This document shows, piece after piece, positions 7,080-11,293 of a stretch of 11,293 bases of DNA. Below the pieces are notes generated by a model, which was given only the letters and a program-made list of their open reading frames with translations, ran no database searches and was not told the DNA's origin. The stretch's first letter is position 1. Every line of letters begins with the position of its first letter. Source of the DNA: Firmicutes bacterium UBA6226 (GTDB lineage Bacteria > Bacillota_A > Clostridia > Peptostreptococcales > Acidaminobacteraceae); the NCBI GenBank assembly GCA_002441045.1, contig DJWQ01000136.1, positions 2,994 through 14,286 of the forward strand. Direction: 5' to 3'. A program made the translations under genes and the position numbers.

Positions 7080-7622
7080 ATGCAAATCATATTTTTAATC
7101 ATACATATTGTACTACTCATTACTGGTTTATTGATTCATGTTTCTACCTATTTTTTTATCGATCTTTCAAAGTTAGATATCTTTGTTAAACTTTGGTTTG
7201 TATTGGTATTTTTGCTGACAATTTCGATGCTAGGATACAACATTATTAAAGTGAATTTAAAAGGCAACAGACGCAATTACGGCTTGTTCAAACTGTTAGG
7301 ATTACTTCCCAAATGGCTCAGTTGGTCAATCACACTTATCTTTGTTATAACTGTCATTATATTTTTATATAATGCGACGCTTTTCGCTGGTGGAACAACC
7401 ATCATTGATGGCAGATATTATCTAGCTGAAAAAGGGGTTGTCTTAAAGGAGCTAACACAGGAAGAATACATTTATTGTCAGTTTATTGAGCTAAGAAGTA
7501 TAACCAGTATTTGGCTACTGATGAATTACCTTTCTACAGTCGGTTATTTTTATACCTTTAGGAAGGGGCAACCTTTGGTTTCAGAATCAAAAGAAGGCTA
7601 TTACGTGTTTAATGGTTATTAA
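7080..7622 (+). CDS. Four-helix integral membrane protein, unknown function
   Basis: I do not recognise a family for this 180-residue protein. Hydrophobic segments at about 3-25, 34-56, 80-103 and 140-160 predict four membrane helices. A basic loop (KGNRRN, 61-66) lies between helices 2 and 3, which places that loop in the cytoplasm. The largest soluble loop (about 104-139) contains DGRYYLAEKGVVLKEL followed by TQEEY. This patterned Tyr/Gly/Glu stretch, followed by IELRS, looks conserved in style and may be a small functional domain. The ATG at 7080 is preceded by AGGAG (7069-7073) at 6-nt spacing. The gene is noticeably more AT-rich than mutS and mutL. It has its own candidate promoter and is separated from the next gene by 214 nt, so it may be transcribed alone. 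It could be a sensor, an immunity-type protein or a transporter accessory; the sequence does not decide. Confidence 0.8.
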   Translation: MQIIFLIIHIVLLITGLLIHVSTYFFIDLSKLDIFVKLWFVLVFLLTISMLGYNIIKVNLKGNRRNYGLFKLLGLLPKWLSWSITLIFVITVIIFLYNATLFAGGTTIIDGRYYLAEKGVVLKELTQEEYIYCQFIELRSITSIWLLMNYLSTVGYFYTFRKGQPLVSESKEGYYVFNGY

Positions 7623-7632
7623 TCAAAGTCTA

Positions 7633-7661
7633 TTGGGACATTTATCGATTGAAGTTATAAG
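7633..7661 (+). promoter_or_regulatory. Candidate sigma-A-type promoter for the surface-protein operon
   Basis: TTGGGA (7633-7638, 4/6 to TTGACA) and TATAAG (7656-7661, 5/6 to TATAAT) are separated by exactly 17 nt. The start point would be near 7668, leaving a leader of about 170 nt before the ATG at 7837. No better pair was found in the rest of the 7623-7836 gap. Confidence 0.4.
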
Positions 7662-7685
7662 TATCATTAAATGAGATAAGTATCA
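7657..7685 (+). repeat. Pair of 10-bp direct repeats over the candidate promoter
   Basis: ATAAGTATCA occurs identically at 7657-7666 and 7676-7685, 19 nt apart start to start. The first copy overlaps the candidate -10 element and the second lies just downstream of the predicted start point. That is where a repressor operator would sit. Each copy contains a partial GATA/TATC symmetry (perfect in the second copy: GATA-AG-TATC). Confidence 0.5.
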
Positions 7686-7749
7686 ATAAGAAGAAATAAA
7701 AATTATTTAAAGATATTAATGTAATTTGATGAGACAAGTAACCTTTAAA

Positions 7750-7764
7750 GAATTAGATTAATTC
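7750..7764 (+). repeat. Short perfect inverted repeat in the operon leader
   Basis: GAATTA (7750-7755) and TAATTC (7759-7764) are exact complements around a 3-nt centre, GAT. This could be a protein-binding dyad or a weak hairpin in the leader RNA. It is AT-rich and short, so chance is possible. Confidence 0.3.
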
Positions 7765-7836
7765 AGCTAATGTGATAGAAATTATTTAGGTGCTATGTGT
7801 TATTTAAATCGATCATTATTATTTGAAGGAGGTTTT

Positions 7837-9213
7837 ATGAGCCAAAAGAACATTATTTTAAAGTATGTAGCACTGATATTATTCGTTAGTATGCTCCTTT
7901 CTCAGGTTAACTTCGCAGATACATTGATGGGCATATCTAAAGTTCCAAATTATTATTTTAACGGTCAAGAATATGAGCCTATTAGGTGCTATGAAGTGAA
8001 GAACAGCGGTGATGCCGTTAAACAACTGGTATTGCTAAGAGATTTGGCACAGTTTGGTTATGAACTAAAGTGGCTATCAGAAAGCCGTCAGATTATTGTA
8101 AATCCAGTATCGATAATACATAAAGAAACTGTCCCTAAACTCAATCAAGGTTTAGAGGTCAAAATAAGCGATATAATTACTCAAATCGATACATATGATC
8201 TTCAAACCTATACGGTAAATGGATTGGCGATGGTGGACATTGAACAATTGCCCTATACTTATTTTGCGCACTTGCCTGATTCTTGGGCGAGACCTTACTT
8301 TTATCTTTTAAATGCAATCAAGGTTAGGACCGATTCTAACCTCACTTTTACAGAAAAAGCGACAGTTGGGAACTTTATTGACTATATCCGTCAAGCTTTA
8401 AGACACTACCTTCCTGAGCTAAATATGACAGAAATAATGCCGCAATCCATTGAAATGATTATTGATGGAATTGATGAAACCCAGATTTTAACGCGTGAAC
8501 TAGCTGCTACTTTGACAGTGGAAGTTCTGAAAGTTATCGAGCCTAGTATTAGTACGATTAAAGCCGATGCCAGTATTTTCACAGATGGAGAGTCAATAGA
8601 TTCAGCGATGCTGGATGCAATGACGACCTTATATCAGGCAAATGTATTGTCCACGAACATTAGAGGTGAAATCGCACCTAAAAAAGAGATAACCCTTCAA
8701 GAGGCTATGGTCATTTTGGCGAAGAGTTTAATGGTCTATATGAAAGAGACCCAGCCTTACGCAGAAAGTCCTGAAAAAAAGGACATAAGTGAATTTGAAC
8801 AAATCGACGGCATCCATCAAGTGACACGAAATGGCTTGCCAATTTCATTTAATAAAAGTGGTGTTCATTTAGCCATTTACGATGTTTTTTTAGAGGAAAG
8901 TGATGAGGTCCTCAATCTGGTCATCGATCAAGATTATGCACATATGGGTGGCGTATATGCTCTAGAAGCGCTCTATCCACAAGTTCCCAGCGTAACTGTA
9001 ATACTGAACAATGGGGAACAGATCGAAAAAAATATGGGCAGAATGGTATCATATGACTATCTTGGAAGAGGCATCTTTAGAACCTATCTACAGATAGCTC
9101 CGCCAGTAGCTGAAATGAACGCCTCAAGTCGAGTGATATCAAAAGAAGAAATCGTTAAAGTCGTTTTACATGGACCAAAAAACATAGATTTGGCAATAGA
9201 TTTAAGTGAATAA
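7837..9213 (+). CDS. Secreted surface protein, copper-amine-oxidase-like N-domain plus degenerate SLH repeats
   Basis: This 458-residue exported protein probably binds the cell wall. The start is ATG 7837, which has a perfect AAGGAGG (7826-7832) 4 nt upstream; the frame stays open to an ATG at 7795, which has a poorer site. Residues 1-27 are a signal peptide (K4/K9, hydrophobic 11-21, possible cut after NFA at 27). Residues about 38-140 resemble the copper-amine-oxidase N-terminal-like domain of secreted Firmicute proteins (LLRDLAQFGYELKWLSESRQ, then YTVNGLAMVDIEQL). Residues 142-300 look like two to three eroded S-layer-homology repeats: SWARPYFYLLNAI, ILTRELAA, and FTDG followed by LYQANVLSTN and EIAPKKEITLQEA. 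Residues 302-458 are an unrecognised, probably beta-rich domain. SLH repeats usually anchor proteins to secondary cell-wall polymers. It begins a tight three-gene cluster, 19 nt before the next start. Confidence 0.75.
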   Translation: MSQKNIILKYVALILFVSMLLSQVNFADTLMGISKVPNYYFNGQEYEPIRCYEVKNSGDAVKQLVLLRDLAQFGYELKWLSESRQIIVNPVSIIHKETVPKLNQGLEVKISDIITQIDTYDLQTYTVNGLAMVDIEQLPYTYFAHLPDSWARPYFYLLNAIKVRTDSNLTFTEKATVGNFIDYIRQALRHYLPELNMTEIMPQSIEMIIDGIDETQILTRELAATLTVEVLKVIEPSISTIKADASIFTDGESIDSAMLDAMTTLYQANVLSTNIRGEIAPKKEITLQEAMVILAKSLMVYMKETQPYAESPEKKDISEFEQIDGIHQVTRNGLPISFNKSGVHLAIYDVFLEESDEVLNLVIDQDYAHMGGVYALEALYPQVPSVTVILNNGEQIEKNMGRMVSYDYLGRGIFRTYLQIAPPVAEMNASSRVISKEEIVKVVLHGPKNIDLAIDLSE

Positions 9214-9232
9214 GGACTTTGGAGGGAAAACT

Positions 9233-10510
9233 GTGAAGTCAAGGCATAGGATAATCTTAGGCGCGTTGATTCTAATCATTATAGGCTCTTTATTTTCTCT
9301 ATTGGCAAATCGGACTAGCGATGTAAATCATGTAATTGATGAAAGAGACACGATAAAAGCATTGCCAATCCTTAGTGATCAAGGCATTCAAATGAGTAAG
9401 AAAAAATTAAATTTAGAAGAAACGATTCAATTATATATTCAGTCCATGCAAAGTGGCTATGCCGACCCAAGGCTTTTTAATAAAGACAATCTTGGACAAA
9501 ATCCTGATTTAGAAGTTTCAAATAGTAATGTTATGGAGAGTATACCTGATGAATTCATAGTGAAGCAGAAAAAATTTGTTGAATCATTGTTTGGTATGGA
9601 GGCATGGTATAACTGTACTTACCGCTATGAAAAATCAGTGCGTACAGTTTATAGCCAATGGTTTTATAAAAGGACCGATACAGCGTTAACTGAAGAAGAG
9701 GCGATGCTTTGTCTGAATGAATTTTGGCAGTCAGTTGCAGATAAAGAAAACATCGACCTTGAGGTTCTATTGAGAGGCATACACAGTGATGACCCTTCTG
9801 TAGAAGAACTTAGAAGTTTGGCTTTACAAGAAAAATATGAGACACGTGTTCCAATCGAATACAGAAACTTTCCTGAATCCTACTTTTATGATGTTTGTTT
9901 TACCTTTTATGGGGCAACTGAAGCAGCCAGTGGGGAGAATACATTTAAAATCGGCATCGCAGAAAAGAATGCTAATTATTGGCTTCAAAGTGGGCTTTAT
10001 TGGGAAACTTCACGACACGATCAACCCGGGCATAATACTTACAACGACAACTCTATGCTAGAGGATGAAAGTTATATAAATAAGAAAAATACATTTGATC
10101 AAATTGAAGAGAGATATTTGTTTGAGGATTTAACAGGTGTGCTAAGTATTCGTGAAATATATAAAACGATGCTTGAAAACATGTTAGATAGTTTCAAAAC
10201 TCAAAAAGAAGATTGGTCGTTTAGAATCGTGGACTACAAAAATCTTGAGATCTATTATGGCGAATTAAACTTATCTAGAGGGTACTTCGCATACGATCCT
10301 GATGATAAAAACAACTATTGGCCAGCAACAGCATCCGCTGAAATCAAGTTTGAAGGAATAATATCACCCTTGGGACCACCGATCGATCAAGACACTTATT
10401 ATACTTTTCCACTGGGAAATTGGATTCTAACGAGAGATAACCATCACTATCAAATGCTCTCTGAATTACTTTACTGGAAAATAAAAAATAGCAATGAAAA
10501 TTACAAGTAA
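9233..10510 (+). CDS. Membrane-anchored protein of unknown function
   Basis: I do not recognise this 425-residue protein. KSRHR followed by a hydrophobic run (about residues 7-25) predicts an uncleaved N-terminal signal anchor, with about 400 residues outside the cytoplasm. There is no lipobox cysteine. The exported part is rich in Tyr, Trp, Asp and Glu, contains three cysteines (128, 160, 222), and has many aromatic segments such as YWLQSGLYWETS and NYWPATASAEI. An early helical region (about 58-75, LNLEETIQLYIQSMQSG) suggests an all-alpha start followed by mixed structure. The GTG at 9233 is chosen because GGAGGG (9221-9226) lies 6 nt before it. A GTG in the same frame at 9206 would overlap the previous gene by 8 nt and has no ribosome site. 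It is 19 nt after the SLH-like gene and 23 nt before the next gene, so it is very probably in the same operon. Confidence 0.75.
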   Translation: MKSRHRIILGALILIIIGSLFSLLANRTSDVNHVIDERDTIKALPILSDQGIQMSKKKLNLEETIQLYIQSMQSGYADPRLFNKDNLGQNPDLEVSNSNVMESIPDEFIVKQKKFVESLFGMEAWYNCTYRYEKSVRTVYSQWFYKRTDTALTEEEAMLCLNEFWQSVADKENIDLEVLLRGIHSDDPSVEELRSLALQEKYETRVPIEYRNFPESYFYDVCFTFYGATEAASGENTFKIGIAEKNANYWLQSGLYWETSRHDQPGHNTYNDNSMLEDESYINKKNTFDQIEERYLFEDLTGVLSIREIYKTMLENMLDSFKTQKEDWSFRIVDYKNLEIYYGELNLSRGYFAYDPDDKNNYWPATASAEIKFEGIISPLGPPIDQDTYYTFPLGNWILTRDNHHYQMLSELLYWKIKNSNENYK

Positions 10511-10533
10511 CAGGTCAAAGACAAGGAGCGATT

Positions 10534-11293
10534 ATGAAAGGGAAAAATGTCATAGCCTTTACAGGACTTATCGTTATCATCGGCATCTTAAGCTTTATGT
10601 TATTGGCACCTAGATATCGGATTCAAATGAGTGCAAAGTATGATCATACTCAAATTGCAGTGAGCTACGCGATTCCAAATCCAGAGCAAGTTACGTCAGC
10701 AAAACTTAAGTATGCGATCTTTTATCTTGAAAACTATAAAAATGTCAGTCCGGTAGAAAATGAGATTGAACTGGCGCCAAATGGCGACATACAGTATATT
10801 CCCCTCGACACTTACGACTTTTTAGCCAAGCAAGATCGAATGGATCTAAGCATTATAGTTACATATGAAGATGGAAAAACCTTAACTAAAACACATAAGC
10901 TTGAGCACTTTTTTGAAAAAATGGTTTCAGATGCGCTTGTGCCATCTGAGCGTCATGCCAATCGAACCGTTTTTGAGATTGAGGATATTGAGATTAGTCT
11001 ATTGACATCTGATGTGCCAGAAGCGTTAGTGGTTTATAAATCGCTAACTAATTCAAAGCGATTTTTTTACATTGGTTACAGAACTGGCAATTACTTATAT
11101 CCTATAAAGACTTTTGTGTTGGCTTCAAGTTTAAACGCTGACTCAGAGATAGATTCACAATGGGAGCGCATCAAGTTTGAGAATCAAGATGAGATAGATT
11201 CAAGTGAACTTTTATCCACGTCAAGTTCAAAATTATATGAGCTACCTATGATTTCTCTTGACTGGGTAGGGCTATATCCATTTGACTCAAAAG
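10534..11293 (+). CDS. Membrane-anchored protein of unknown function, 3'-truncated by window edge
   Basis: The frame is open from ATG 10534 to the last base without a stop, giving at least 253 residues. The protein starts MKGKNVIAF and has a hydrophobic helix at about residues 7-24 (GLIVIIGILSFMLLA), so it is predicted to be N-terminally anchored with its body outside the cell. The exported portion alternates short hydrophobic and polar stretches (KLKYAIFYLENY, MDLSIIVTYEDG, FFYIGYRTGNYLYPI), which suggests beta-rich structure. A run of serines lies near the end (ELLSTSSSK). I recognise no family. AAGGAG (10523-10528) precedes the ATG by 5 nt, and the gene follows the previous stop by 23 nt. 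It has the same one-helix topology as the gene before it, so the two may act together at the membrane surface. Confidence 0.7.
   Translation, partial: MKGKNVIAFTGLIVIIGILSFMLLAPRYRIQMSAKYDHTQIAVSYAIPNPEQVTSAKLKYAIFYLENYKNVSPVENEIELAPNGDIQYIPLDTYDFLAKQDRMDLSIIVTYEDGKTLTKTHKLEHFFEKMVSDALVPSERHANRTVFEIEDIEISLLTSDVPEALVVYKSLTNSKRFFYIGYRTGNYLYPIKTFVLASSLNADSEIDSQWERIKFENQDEIDSSELLSTSSSKLYELPMISLDWVGLYPFDSK

Noticed and set aside
7795..7836. Alternative upstream start for the SLH-like protein at ATG 7795
   Set aside because: The ATG at 7837 has a perfect AAGGAGG site and is followed at once by a good signal peptide. The longer form would put 14 polar or mixed residues in front of it, with a weak ribosome site.
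9206..9232. Alternative GTG start at 9206, overlapping the preceding gene
   Set aside because: There is no ribosome site upstream of 9206, while GGAGGG sits at correct spacing before the GTG at 9233.

Overview
The window reads as a chromosomal segment of a low-to-moderate GC Gram-positive bacterium. All genes lie on the + strand. The evidence for this is the strong purine-rich Shine-Dalgarno sites (GGAGG types), some TTG/GTG starts, the order miaB-mutS-mutL, a MutL carrying the metal-dependent endonuclease motifs of lineages without MutH, and a secreted protein that combines a copper-amine-oxidase-like N-terminal domain with S-layer-homology-like repeats. Together these suggest Clostridia. 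A more exact placement cannot be made from the sequence alone.

Layout. (a) 1-351: a small single-pass membrane protein of unknown function, closed by a clear intrinsic terminator. (b) 296-478: a candidate extended -10 promoter sits so close to that terminator that its start point falls inside the hairpin. It is followed by a leader of about 125 nt with several GC-rich hairpins. (c) 479-1924: miaB, the radical-SAM tRNA methylthiotransferase. (d) 2024-6960: mutS and mutL, 38 nt apart and probably co-transcribed, forming the mismatch-repair core. MutL is unusually long because its interdomain linker has expanded by 12-nt, in-frame tandem repeats. (e) 7080-7622: an unrecognised four-helix membrane protein with its own candidate promoter. 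(f) 7623-7836: an AT-rich regulatory gap with a candidate sigma-A-type promoter, a pair of 10-bp direct repeats over it and an inverted repeat further down. (g) 7837-11293: three tightly spaced genes for exported or membrane-anchored proteins: a degenerate SLH/copper-amine-oxidase-like surface protein, a 425-aa membrane-anchored protein, and a third anchored protein that runs off the right edge.

How the genes work together. MutS recognises mispairs and MutL is recruited and nicks DNA, so they form one pathway. MiaB acts on tRNA and is a frequent genomic neighbour of mutS without a shared reaction. The downstream three-gene cluster looks like an envelope-associated operon unrelated to repair; its function is not recognisable from sequence and it is the best candidate here for something undescribed. 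There are no rRNA or tRNA genes, insertion sequences or CRISPR arrays. No gap between genes exceeds about 215 nt.
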